Shown here one piece after another: positions 16,739 to 24,992 of a stretch of DNA of 64,000 bases. Position 1 is the first letter of the stretch. Each line of letters begins with the position of its first letter. A model generated the notes under the pieces. That model saw only the letters and a list, made by a program, of their open reading frames with translations, searched no databases and was not told the origin of the DNA. Source of the DNA: Amycolatopsis mediterranei (lineage in GTDB: Bacteria > Actinomycetota > Actinomycetes > Mycobacteriales > Pseudonocardiaceae); contig NZ_CP100416.1 in the NCBI RefSeq assembly GCF_026017845.1, forward strand, positions 1,718,985 to 1,782,984, given 5' to 3'. Made by a program: the position numbers and the translations under genes.

Positions 16739-18511
16739 ATGGCAGCCAAGTTCCTCCGCCGGGCGCTCGTCGCGTGCGCGGCGACGCTGGCGGTGTCCGG
16801 GCTCGTCGCCGCGCCGGCGTCGGCCGATCTGCAGAAGCCTTCCCAGCAGTGGCTGCGCGACAGCCAGGCCGGGCTGTTCCTGCACTGGGGCATGCGCACG
16901 TCACCCGGCTACACCAGTTGCAGCGCCTGGGAAAAGGCGATCACCGACGGCGGCTGGGATCCCGCCTACTGGGTCACCGAAGCCGAGAAGCTGCACGCGT
17001 CGTACCTCGTGCTCGCCTCGTTCCACAGCCGGCTCGGCTACTCGCGGGCCTGGCCGTCGAAGATCCCCGGCAGCTGCTCCACCAAGCGGGACTTCCTCGG
17101 CGAGCTGGTCGCCGCGGCGAAGGCACGGGGTCTCAAGGTCATCCTCTACATGACCAACGACGCCCAGTGGCACGACGAGGGCGGCCACGAGTGGCTCGAC
17201 TCCGCCGGCTACTCGAAGTACAAGGGCAAGACCGTGAACCTCGACAGCCAGGACGGCTTCGGCCAGTTCAGCTACGACAACTTCTTCGAAGTCATGAAGA
17301 ACTACCCCGACCTCGGCGGCTTCTGGATCGACAACGACAACGCCTACTGGGAGTCGCACGACCTGTACCAGCAGATCTACCAGCAGCGGCCGGATTATCT
17401 GCTGAGCAACAACAACGAAGACACGCCGATCATGGACACGATCAGCAACGAGCAGAAGACCGGCATGACGCCGTCGTACGACTACCCGCAGGCGACGTAC
17501 ACCGCGATGCCGCGGCTCACCGAGGCGTGCTTCAAGCTCCCCGACACCGGCTCGTGGTGGTACGGCGGATCCAACTCGGCGGTCAACAAGATGCTGAACA
17601 TCGGCCGGTTCATCACGAACTCGGGCTCGTCGATCAAGTCCCTGATGGCCGAGACGGCGATGGTGAACGGGAAGTTCCCCTCGAACCAGGAAGCGTTCAA
17701 CAACTTCGCGAAGACCTACCTGGACGCGATCTGGGAGTCCCTGGGCGGCACGGAGGGCGCCGGGTACATGTACGGCGGCATGCAGCCGGGCTTCTGGAAC
17801 GACGGCGCCCACGGTGTCATCACCATCAAGGGTGGCAACCAGTACGTGCACGTCCTGACCAAGCCGTCGACGTCGACGCTGAAGATCCGCGACAACGGTT
17901 ACCGCGTCCGCCGCGTCACGAACCTGCGCACCGGCGCGGCGATCTCCTTCAGCCAGGGCGGCGGCAGTCTCACGCTGAGCGGCCTGTCCGGCTGGGACAG
18001 CTACGACACGGTGTTCAAGGTCGAGACGGCGGGCCGCACCGGAACCTACGACCCGGCGACCGTGACGCTCAAGGCGAGCGCGTCGGCGAGCGGCCACGGT
18101 GGACAGTCGGCGAGCGACGGCAGCTACCTGACCTACTTCGACAACAACAAGACGCTGCCGGTCAACCTCGACTACGACCTCGGGGCGGCGAAGAAGGTGC
18201 AGTACCTCGGGCTCAACCAGCGCGAGGACTCCGTCAGCTACGCCCGGTCGGACACCGAGCAGTCGGCGCGGATCAAGGCGTACAAGGTGTTCGTGTCGAG
18301 TGACGGCAAGGACTGGGGCAGCGCGGTGAAGTCCGGGACGCTGCCGAGCCACCGCGGCGTCCAGTTCGTCGACCTCTCCGCGGTGACGGCCCGGTACGTG
18401 CGGCTCCAGGTGACGAGCACGTACGCGGCGTCGAGCGACAGTTCGCGCTACAAGCGGCTGCGGATCGACGAAACCTGGGTGGGCTCGGACTACGCGACCG
18501 CGGCGGGCTGA
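16739..18511 (+). CDS. GH29-like alpha-L-fucosidase with C-terminal discoidin (F5/8C) domain, secreted
   Basis: 590 residues with RBS GGAGGT and a Sec signal (cleavage near ASA-DLQ). The N-terminal barrel has GH29 features: GLFLHWGMRTSPGYTSC, YLVLASFHSRLGYSRAW, and the nucleophile-type Asp in DLGGFWIDNDNAYWES. It is followed by a beta-domain (about 365-430) and a C-terminal F5/8 type C carbohydrate-binding module (about 450-590, KAYKVFVSSDGKDWGSAVKS, ARYVRLQVTSTYAASS). It releases alpha-L-fucose from glycans or plant cell-wall side chains. The acid/base residue cannot be assigned by eye. Confidence 0.82.
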   Translation: MAAKFLRRALVACAATLAVSGLVAAPASADLQKPSQQWLRDSQAGLFLHWGMRTSPGYTSCSAWEKAITDGGWDPAYWVTEAEKLHASYLVLASFHSRLGYSRAWPSKIPGSCSTKRDFLGELVAAAKARGLKVILYMTNDAQWHDEGGHEWLDSAGYSKYKGKTVNLDSQDGFGQFSYDNFFEVMKNYPDLGGFWIDNDNAYWESHDLYQQIYQQRPDYLLSNNNEDTPIMDTISNEQKTGMTPSYDYPQATYTAMPRLTEACFKLPDTGSWWYGGSNSAVNKMLNIGRFITNSGSSIKSLMAETAMVNGKFPSNQEAFNNFAKTYLDAIWESLGGTEGAGYMYGGMQPGFWNDGAHGVITIKGGNQYVHVLTKPSTSTLKIRDNGYRVRRVTNLRTGAAISFSQGGGSLTLSGLSGWDSYDTVFKVETAGRTGTYDPATVTLKASASASGHGGQSASDGSYLTYFDNNKTLPVNLDYDLGAAKKVQYLGLNQREDSVSYARSDTEQSARIKAYKVFVSSDGKDWGSAVKSGTLPSHRGVQFVDLSAVTARYVRLQVTSTYAASSDSSRYKRLRIDETWVGSDYATAAG

Positions 18512-18512
18512 G

Positions 18513-18551
18513 CGGGTCGCCCGGCCGCCCCCGACGCGGCCGGGCGACCCG
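18513..18551. terminator. Bidirectional terminator
   Basis: A perfect 16-bp stem, arms 18513-18528 and 18536-18551. It fills the gap between the convergent GH29 and GH63-like genes. Confidence 0.85.
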
Positions 18552-19781
18552 TCACTTCCCCTCGGACAGCAGGTCCACGGTCAGGGCGGCCGTCCAGCTG
18601 AACGTGCGGGTGCCGTGCCCGGCCCCGGTCAGCGGGTCGGCGTACTCGGCGAAGTCCGTGCGGGCGGCGATCTCGACGAGGTCGTCGCCCAGCCGCTCGG
18701 CGAGGGCGAACTCGCCGTGGTGCAGCAGGCCCTGCCGGATCAGCCAGCCGACGTTGAACCACGACGGCCCGCGCCAGTAGCGGCCGGTGTCGAAGCCCGG
18801 TGCGGTCAGGTCGTAGCTCGGGACGCCGTGCACCCGGCCGAGCCGGAAGCGCGGGCCGGTCGCGGTCGCCAGCAGTGCCGGGGCGACCGCCAGGTCCGGC
18901 AGCACCAGCGGCAGCAGGCCGGCGCACGTGTACTCGCGGACCAGCGAGCCGGTGTGGACGTCGCGGGCGAAGAAGAAGCCGGCGGCGCTGTCCCACAGCG
19001 TCTCCTGCATCGCCTTCTGGACGCGCGCGGCGGCTTCGCGGTGGCCGGCGGACGGCAGGTCGAGCTCCTCGGCGATCTCGGCCAGCGCCAGTTCGGCGTC
19101 GGCCAGCAGGGCGTTGAAGCCGGGGTCTTCGACGGCGAAGCGGCCGAAGTCCCGGTAACCGCTGTCGCGGTACTCGGCGGCGAGCCGGACGTACCGGCCG
19201 TAGTCGTCGTCGCTCGGCCGGTCGCCGGCGTCGCCGTGCGCCAGGTCGCGGCGGACGAACCCGGTGGCGGGCGGGACGCGCGTGAGCGGCTCGTCCCAGG
19301 CCGGGCTGTTGTCCATGCCGGATTCCCAGGGGTGCACGATCGCCACCAGCCCGCGCCCGCCCGCGTCGCGGCCGGTCCGCAGGTAGTCGTGCCAGGCCAC
19401 CAGCTTCGGGTACAGCGCGGCGAGGAATTCGCGATCGGGCTCGGTGCGGTGCACCGCGAGCACGGCGCGGGCGTGCACCGGCGGCTGGACCAGGCCCGAC
19501 GTCCGCCCGGCGTGCCAGAACGACGGCCCGGGGAAGTACGCCTCGGGCGGTGTCTGCGGGTCGAACACGATGTGCGGGACGCGGCCGTCGGCCCACTGCG
19601 CGGTGAACAGCGTCCGCAGCTCGCGCCGGGCGCGCCCGGGGGACAGGTGGCGCAGGCCGAGGGCGATGAAGGCGGAGTCCCAGCTCCATTGGTGCGGGTA
19701 GAGCGCCCGCGAGGGCACGGTGGACGCGCCGAGCCAGTTGCCCGCCAGGACAGCCGCGGCCCGCTCCCGTGTTACGTTCAT
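18552..19781 (-). CDS. GH63/MGH1-like alpha-glycosidase, cytoplasmic
   Basis: 409 residues with no signal peptide. The (alpha/alpha)6 toroid signatures are YPHQWSWDSAFIALGLRHLS, WHAGRTSGLVQPPVHARAVL, HPWESGMDNSPAWDEPL, and the C-terminal YWRGPSWFNVGWLIRQGLLH. These match the mannosylglycerate-hydrolase/GH63-like group of intracellular alpha-glycosidases. It should act on imported oligosaccharides. It is transcribed divergently from a ROK regulator, whose binding would control it. It is probably leaderless: the -10 ends 7 bases from the ATG. Confidence 0.8.
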   Translation of the reverse strand: MNVTRERAAAVLAGNWLGASTVPSRALYPHQWSWDSAFIALGLRHLSPGRARRELRTLFTAQWADGRVPHIVFDPQTPPEAYFPGPSFWHAGRTSGLVQPPVHARAVLAVHRTEPDREFLAALYPKLVAWHDYLRTGRDAGGRGLVAIVHPWESGMDNSPAWDEPLTRVPPATGFVRRDLAHGDAGDRPSDDDYGRYVRLAAEYRDSGYRDFGRFAVEDPGFNALLADAELALAEIAEELDLPSAGHREAAARVQKAMQETLWDSAAGFFFARDVHTGSLVREYTCAGLLPLVLPDLAVAPALLATATGPRFRLGRVHGVPSYDLTAPGFDTGRYWRGPSWFNVGWLIRQGLLHHGEFALAERLGDDLVEIAARTDFAEYADPLTGAGHGTRTFSWTAALTVDLLSEGK

Positions 19782-19787
19782 ATGTCC

Positions 19788-19815
19788 AATCTATCTCCGG
19801 CTTGTGTCTTGTCAA
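19788..19815 (-). promoter_or_regulatory. Promoter of the GH63-like gene with flanking TGTCCA/TGGACA repeat
   Basis: On the minus strand TTGACA (19815-19810), 16-base spacer, TAGATT (19793-19788), then the ATG at 19781. TGTCCA at 19783-19788 and TGGACA at 19816-19821 form an inverted pair around the promoter, a plausible ROK repressor target. Confidence 0.5.
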
Positions 19816-19842
19816 TGGACAAAAGTCCGAAGGAGGTGGCGG

Positions 19843-20997
19843 ATGACCACGCCGACCAGCGCCGGCGAGCTGCTGCAGCTGGTCCGGACGGGGCAGGCGA
19901 GCACGCGGAAGGCCCTCCTGGAGCGCAGCGGGCTGTCGCGCTCGACGCTGACCGCGCGCCTGGAGCAGCTCCAGACCGCGGGCCTGCTCGCCGAGGGCGG
20001 TCAGGAGGATTCCACCGGCGGCCGCCCGGCGCGGCAGCTGTGCTTCGACGACCGGCACGCGGTCGTCCTCGCCGCGAGCATCGACACGACGCACGCCGAG
20101 GCCGCCGTCACCGACCTGGCGGGCCGGGTGCTGGCGCGGCGCGCGGGCGCGGTGCGGGTCGCCGACGGCCCTGAGCCCGTGCTCGACCGGATCGCGGAGT
20201 GGTTCGAGGCGCTGCGGGCCGAGGCGGCCCGGCCGGTGTGCGGGGTGGGCGTTTCGGTCCCGGGCCCGGTGGAGCCCGGCCGCGCCCGCGTCACGCAGCC
20301 GCCGATCATGCCGGGCTGGGACGGCTACCCGATCGACGCCCACCTCGGCGCGCGCTTCGGTGCCCCGGTGCTGGTCGACAACGACGCGAACCTGATGGCG
20401 CTGGGGGAACACCGGGCCCGCCACCCGGAGTCGGCGGCGCTGGTCGTGGTGAAGGTGTCGACCGGGATCGGCGCCGGCCTGGTCCTCGGCGGCGAGGTGT
20501 ACCGCGGAATCGACGGCGGTGCGGGCGACATCGGCCACATCCGGCTCCCGGACCACCCGGAGGCCCGCTGCCCGTGCGGCTCGCTCGGCTGCCTCGCGGC
20601 CGTCGCCGGCGGCGGTGCGCTGGCGGCGAAGTTGACCGCGCTGGGGCTGCCGACGGAGTCGGGCTCGGGCGTCCGCGACCGGATCACGGCGGGGGACCCG
20701 GCCGCGGTGCGGCTCGCCGAAGTGGCCGGCCGCCAGGTGGGGGCGGTGCTGGCGACGCTGGTGTGCGTGGTCAACCCCGGCGTGGTGGTGATCGCCGGCG
20801 ACCTCGCCGAGCCGCATTTCGTGGCGGGGGTCCGGGAGGTGCTGTACCGCCGGGCGCTCCCGCGGGCGACGCAGAACCTGCGGGTGGAAATCGGTGGCCG
20901 CGGCGAGGGAATGGCGGTGGCCGGCGCGGTGGCGATGGTCGTCGACGCGGTGTTCGCGCCCGCCGAGGTGGACCGGCGCCTGGCCGCGCGGGTGTGA
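19843..20997 (+). CDS. ROK-family transcriptional regulator
   Basis: 384 residues from ATG 19843 behind a very strong RBS (AAGGAGGTGGCGG). The N-terminal winged helix-turn-helix (about 8-65, STRKALLERSGLSRSTLTAR) is fused to a ROK kinase-like domain. That domain has VVKVSTGIGAGLVLGGEVYR and the zinc motif CPCGSLGCLAAVAGG. Such regulators bind a sugar in the kinase fold and repress nearby glycoside genes. It is divergent from the GH63-like gene across 61 bases, so local control is very likely. Confidence 0.88.
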   Translation: MTTPTSAGELLQLVRTGQASTRKALLERSGLSRSTLTARLEQLQTAGLLAEGGQEDSTGGRPARQLCFDDRHAVVLAASIDTTHAEAAVTDLAGRVLARRAGAVRVADGPEPVLDRIAEWFEALRAEAARPVCGVGVSVPGPVEPGRARVTQPPIMPGWDGYPIDAHLGARFGAPVLVDNDANLMALGEHRARHPESAALVVVKVSTGIGAGLVLGGEVYRGIDGGAGDIGHIRLPDHPEARCPCGSLGCLAAVAGGGALAAKLTALGLPTESGSGVRDRITAGDPAAVRLAEVAGRQVGAVLATLVCVVNPGVVVIAGDLAEPHFVAGVREVLYRRALPRATQNLRVEIGGRGEGMAVAGAVAMVVDAVFAPAEVDRRLAARV

Positions 20998-21300
20998 CGG
21001 CCGAACTGCCGTCACACCCGGACTGTCCGGTGTGGACGGAGCGACCGACTTTAGTAGGTGGCGCAAGCCGGTGGCGCGTGGTCCACCATACCGTCGCGAA
21101 CCGGACCAATCGCACATCAGGGACGATTCCTCGCGTTTTCGCCGCGACAAATCGGATTTCGGTACCACGGTTCACGGCAGGCGAATTCCCGGCCAGATAA
21201 CGGTTCCGCAAGCACTTCCCCGCGAGCGGAACACCGATCTAGTCTCAGCCGGTGTTCCAAGGCCCGATTTCTGGGGCCGCTTTCGAAGAGGGAGATTTCT
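20998..21300. other. Intergenic region upstream of the S53 protease
   Basis: Holds the short hairpin above. No further gene was seen. TAGTCT at 21240-21245 could be a -10 for the protease, but no good -35 was found. Confidence 0.5.
21013..21034 (+). terminator. Hairpin after ROK regulator gene
   Basis: CACACC-C-GGAC pairs with GTCC-GGTGTG with one bulged base, 15 bases past the stop codon. Confidence 0.45.
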
Positions 21301-23232
21301 GTGCGAAGAAGCTCCACCCTGCTCCTTTCGCTCGCGGTGGTGGGTGGCCTGACCGGCACCCTGCCGGCGACGGCGTCCGCGCAGGGGCGTCAGGACATTC
21401 CGCAGTCGCACCCGTTGTGGGCGAACGCGCAGGCGAAGGTCGCCGACACGGCGCCCGCCGCGAAGCTGAGCTTCCGGGTTTACCTGAACCAGCGCGACAA
21501 CGCCGGTGCCGAGGCGCTGGCCCAGGCCGTGTCCGACCCGGACAGCAAGACCTACCGCCAGTACCTCAGCCCCGACCAGGTGCGCGACCGCTTCGCGGCC
21601 AGTGACGCGACCGTCGGCGCCGTCAAGGCGTGGCTGACCGGCAACGGCTTCAGCATCGGCGAGATCCCGTCGAACCGCGCGTACGTCGAAGCCACCGGCA
21701 CCGCGGACCAGACGGAAAAGGCGTTCGCCGTCGACCTCGGCAAGTACCGGGTCAAGGGCCAGACGCTGCGCGCCGCCGACAAGAACCTGTCGGTGCCGGC
21801 GAACCTGGCCGGTGACGTGCTCGGCGTCGTCGGTGTCGACCAGGCGACCAACCTGTTCAAACCGGACCACGCGACCGGCTCCGGCACGCCGTCGGACGTC
21901 GCGCCCGGGCCCGGGTTCCGCAACGCGCCGCCGTGCAGCGCCTACTACGGCGAGAAGATCGACACCACCGATCCCGCGTACAACGGCAAGCAGCTGCCGT
22001 ACGCCCCCTGCGGCTACACCCCGTCGCAGCTGCGCTCGGCCTACGGCATCGACAAGCTCGGCGCCGACGGCAAGGGCACGACGATCGCCATCGTGGACGC
22101 GTTCGCCTCGCCGACCATCTACTCGGACGCGAGCACGTACGCGAAGAAGAACGACCCGCAGCACCCGCTGAAGCAGAGCCAGTTCTCGCAGCACGTCTTC
22201 CCGGTCAACCCGGTCCTCGAGCCGGCGGACCAGTGCGACGCGGCGGGCTGGTACGGCGAGGAGACCCTCGACGTCGAGGCCGCCCACGGTCTCGCGCCGG
22301 GCGCGGACATCCTGTACGTCGGCGGCTCCGACTGCCAGGACAACTCGCTCGACGAGGCGCTGAACTACGTGGTCGCCGGCCACAAGGCCGACATCGTGTC
22401 GAACTCCTACGGCGACACCGGCGAGGACATCCCGGCCGACGAGGTCAAGGTGTTCAACCAGATCTCGCTGCAGGCGGTCCTCGAGGGCATCGGCGTGTAC
22501 TTCTCCTCGGGCGACAACGGTGACGAGGTCGCGCGCCTCGGCACGCCGTCGCCGGACTTCTCCGCCTCCGCGCCGTGGATCACCGCGGTCGGCGGCACGT
22601 CCATCGCCATCGGCAAGGACGGCAAGAAGATCTTCGAGAGCGGCTGGGAGACCAGCAAGTCGGTGCTGACCAACGGCGTCTACGGCCCGGCCAACTACAC
22701 CAGCGGTTCCGGCGGCGGCACGAGCCGCCTGTTCGAGCAGCCCTTCTACCAGAAGGGTGTCGTCCCGGACGCGCTGGCGAAGAAGAACCAGACCGGCAAC
22801 AAGAAGGGCCGCGTCGTCCCGGACATCTCCGCGGTCGGCGACCCGAACACCGGCTTCCTGGTCGGCCAGACGCAGACCTTCCCGGAGGGTGCGCACTACG
22901 ACCAGTACCGGATCGGCGGCACGAGCCTCGCGTCGCCGGTGTTCGCCGGCATCATGGCGGTGGCCGACAGCTTCGACCACTTCCACCACGGCTTCATCAA
23001 CCCGGTGATCTACAAGCTGACGTCCCGCACGCCGGCGATCTCCGACGTGAAGCACGTGGACGCCGCGGTGGCCCGCGTGGACTACGCGAACTCGGTCGAC
23101 GCCTCGGCGGGCCTGCTCCACTCGGTCCGCACGCTGGACTACCAGGGCCTGACCATCCACACCACCCCCGGCTACGACGACGTGACCGGCCTCGGTGTGC
23201 CCAACGGGCTGCTGTTCCTGCTGCTCGTCTAG
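21301..23232 (+). CDS. S53 sedolisin/kumamolisin-type serine-carboxyl protease, secreted
   Basis: 643 residues from GTG 21301 (RBS GAGGGAG). Sec signal (VRRSSTLLLSLAVVGGLTGT...). The pro-kumamolisin activation domain (about 45-185, KTYRQYLSPDQVRDRF) comes first, then the S53 catalytic domain. The Glu/Asp pair lies in WYGEETLDVEAAHGLAPGAD, the nucleophile Ser in RIGGTSLASPVFAGIMAVAD, and the C-terminal calcium-site region in GYDDVTGLGVPNGLLFL. The propeptide would be cleaved after export, and the mature enzyme digests protein at acidic pH. It is monocistronic, followed by a strong terminator. Confidence 0.92.
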   Translation: MRRSSTLLLSLAVVGGLTGTLPATASAQGRQDIPQSHPLWANAQAKVADTAPAAKLSFRVYLNQRDNAGAEALAQAVSDPDSKTYRQYLSPDQVRDRFAASDATVGAVKAWLTGNGFSIGEIPSNRAYVEATGTADQTEKAFAVDLGKYRVKGQTLRAADKNLSVPANLAGDVLGVVGVDQATNLFKPDHATGSGTPSDVAPGPGFRNAPPCSAYYGEKIDTTDPAYNGKQLPYAPCGYTPSQLRSAYGIDKLGADGKGTTIAIVDAFASPTIYSDASTYAKKNDPQHPLKQSQFSQHVFPVNPVLEPADQCDAAGWYGEETLDVEAAHGLAPGADILYVGGSDCQDNSLDEALNYVVAGHKADIVSNSYGDTGEDIPADEVKVFNQISLQAVLEGIGVYFSSGDNGDEVARLGTPSPDFSASAPWITAVGGTSIAIGKDGKKIFESGWETSKSVLTNGVYGPANYTSGSGGGTSRLFEQPFYQKGVVPDALAKKNQTGNKKGRVVPDISAVGDPNTGFLVGQTQTFPEGAHYDQYRIGGTSLASPVFAGIMAVADSFDHFHHGFINPVIYKLTSRTPAISDVKHVDAAVARVDYANSVDASAGLLHSVRTLDYQGLTIHTTPGYDDVTGLGVPNGLLFLLLV

Positions 23233-23248
23233 TCGGCTGGCTTCGATG

Positions 23249-23284
23249 AAGGGCCCCCTCGCCGGTCTCGGCGAGGGGGCCCTT
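23249..23284. terminator. Bidirectional terminator
   Basis: A 15-bp perfect stem (23249-23263 with 23270-23284) flanked by A and T runs, between the convergent protease and kinase genes. Confidence 0.85.
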
Positions 23285-23322
23285 TTCGGATTCCGGGCGC
23301 CGCGTGCCGCGGGATCGGCCCC

Positions 23323-24858
23323 TCAGCCTGCCAGCGGGATGACCGCGGTCACCGCGGTGCCCCCGGGCCCGCTGGCGACGTCGAGCTCCCCGCCCAGCGC
23401 CTGCACCCGGTCCCGCAGCCCGGCCAGTCCCGAGCCACCCTCCGGATCCGCGCCGCCGACGCCCGCGTCCGTCACCTCGACCCGCAGCTCCGCGCCCGCC
23501 ACCTCGATCCGCACGTCGGCGCGGTCGGTCCGCGCGTGCTTCAGCGCGTTCGTCAGCGCCTCCGACGTCACGAAGTACGCCGTCGCCTCCACCGCCGCGT
23601 CCAGGCGCGGCACCGTGCCGACCGTCAGGGCCACCTCCATCGGGATGCGGTCGGCCAGCGACCGGACCGCCGCGACCACGCCCGCTTCGGTGAGGATTGC
23701 GGGGCGGATGCCGCGGGCCAGCTCGCGCAGCTCGGTGATCGCCGTCTGCAGCTCGTCGACCGCGCCGGTGAGCAGGGCCCGGATCTCCGGCGGCAGCTCC
23801 GCGCCGGAGCGGCGGCCGGCCATCCGCAGCAGCAGCACGACGCTGACCAGCCGCTGCTGGGCGCCGTCGTGCAGGTCGCGCTCGAGCCGGCGGCGCTCCT
23901 CGTCCCCGGCCGCCACCAGCCGCGCCCGCGACGCGCGCACCTCGGCCAGGCGCTGCTCCAGCTCGGCGGTGAGCCGCTGGTTGTCCAGCACCAGCCCGGC
24001 GGCCGCGTTGAGCGCGTCGATCGACCGGCTGTCCTTCCACACCTCGTCGTCCTGCACCAGCGCGGCCAGCCCGGTGCCGTCGCGCTCCAGCAGCAGCCGG
24101 ACCATTTCCGCGTTGCCGACCCGGGCCCGCATCACCCCGGCCAGGAACGCCAGCGGCCACAGGCAGAACAGGATCCGGTACGCCTGCAGCAGCGGGCCGG
24201 ACAGCGGGTGCGCGTCGCCGAGCGCCGTGCCCGCCCCCGACGTCAGCGCGCCGGCCAGGGCGATGACCACCACCGGCGACAGCAGCCGCCGCTGCGGCAG
24301 CCGCCCGGTCAGCCACCGGTAGAGCAGCACGACGACCACGCCCGCGCTGACCGCCGTCGCGGCCGGCTCCAGGGCGCGGTCGGCGAGGGCGCCGCTGCCC
24401 GGCCAGAGCGCCAGCAGGTCGCGCGGGTCGTCGTCGACCAGCAGCCCGACCACGCCCGAGCCGAGCACCACCAGGTAGGCCGCGGCCACCAGCAGCCGTT
24501 CCCACCGCGAGCGGAGCCTGCCGTGCGGGAAGGCGAGCACCAGGTGCGCGATGACCGGGCTGGACGCGGCGCGCAGCGGCACGGCGATCGTGTACAGCAC
24601 CGGGTTCTGCGCGAACTGCAGGTCTTCGAGGAACAGGGCGACGCCGACGAGCGCGATGAGCACGCCGATCGGGTTGGCCGGGCGCCGCACGTGCGCGACC
24701 GCGCCCGCGAGCAGGAAGAGGAACCCGGTCGTGGTGCTGAGTGCGGTGTCGCGCGCCGAGTGGGAGCCTTCGCCGGCTTTGAGCGTCAGCGCGACCACGC
24801 CGAGCGCGCAGCCGGCGGCCAGCAGCCCGGTCATCGCCGACGTCCGCGGGTGCTGCAC
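23323..24858 (-). CDS. HisKA_3-type sensor histidine kinase, orphan
   Basis: 511 residues from GTG 24858 (RBS GGGAGGG). The N-terminal half has about eight membrane helices without a clear extracellular sensor domain. The C-terminal half has the HisKA_3 box with phospho-acceptor His (RRRLERDLHDGAQQRL), then HATPase_c with SEALTNALKHA (N box), DAGVGG (G1) and GSGLAGLRDRVQALGGELDV (G2). This NarL-type kinase normally pairs with a LuxR-type response regulator, but none is encoded on either side here. Confidence 0.9.
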   Translation of the reverse strand: MQHPRTSAMTGLLAAGCALGVVALTLKAGEGSHSARDTALSTTTGFLFLLAGAVAHVRRPANPIGVLIALVGVALFLEDLQFAQNPVLYTIAVPLRAASSPVIAHLVLAFPHGRLRSRWERLLVAAAYLVVLGSGVVGLLVDDDPRDLLALWPGSGALADRALEPAATAVSAGVVVVLLYRWLTGRLPQRRLLSPVVVIALAGALTSGAGTALGDAHPLSGPLLQAYRILFCLWPLAFLAGVMRARVGNAEMVRLLLERDGTGLAALVQDDEVWKDSRSIDALNAAAGLVLDNQRLTAELEQRLAEVRASRARLVAAGDEERRRLERDLHDGAQQRLVSVVLLLRMAGRRSGAELPPEIRALLTGAVDELQTAITELRELARGIRPAILTEAGVVAAVRSLADRIPMEVALTVGTVPRLDAAVEATAYFVTSEALTNALKHARTDRADVRIEVAGAELRVEVTDAGVGGADPEGGSGLAGLRDRVQALGGELDVASGPGGTAVTAVIPLAG

Positions 24859-24992
24859 TTCGCGACCCTCCCGGTGCGTCTTGGCGGTGCGGTGGAGCAG
24901 TCCGGCAACGGCTAACCGTGATTCGCCCGTTCGGGCCGTCGCGTTACACCACGCGGCTGCGCTTTAGGGTGATCGGCGATGAGAGGCGGAAC

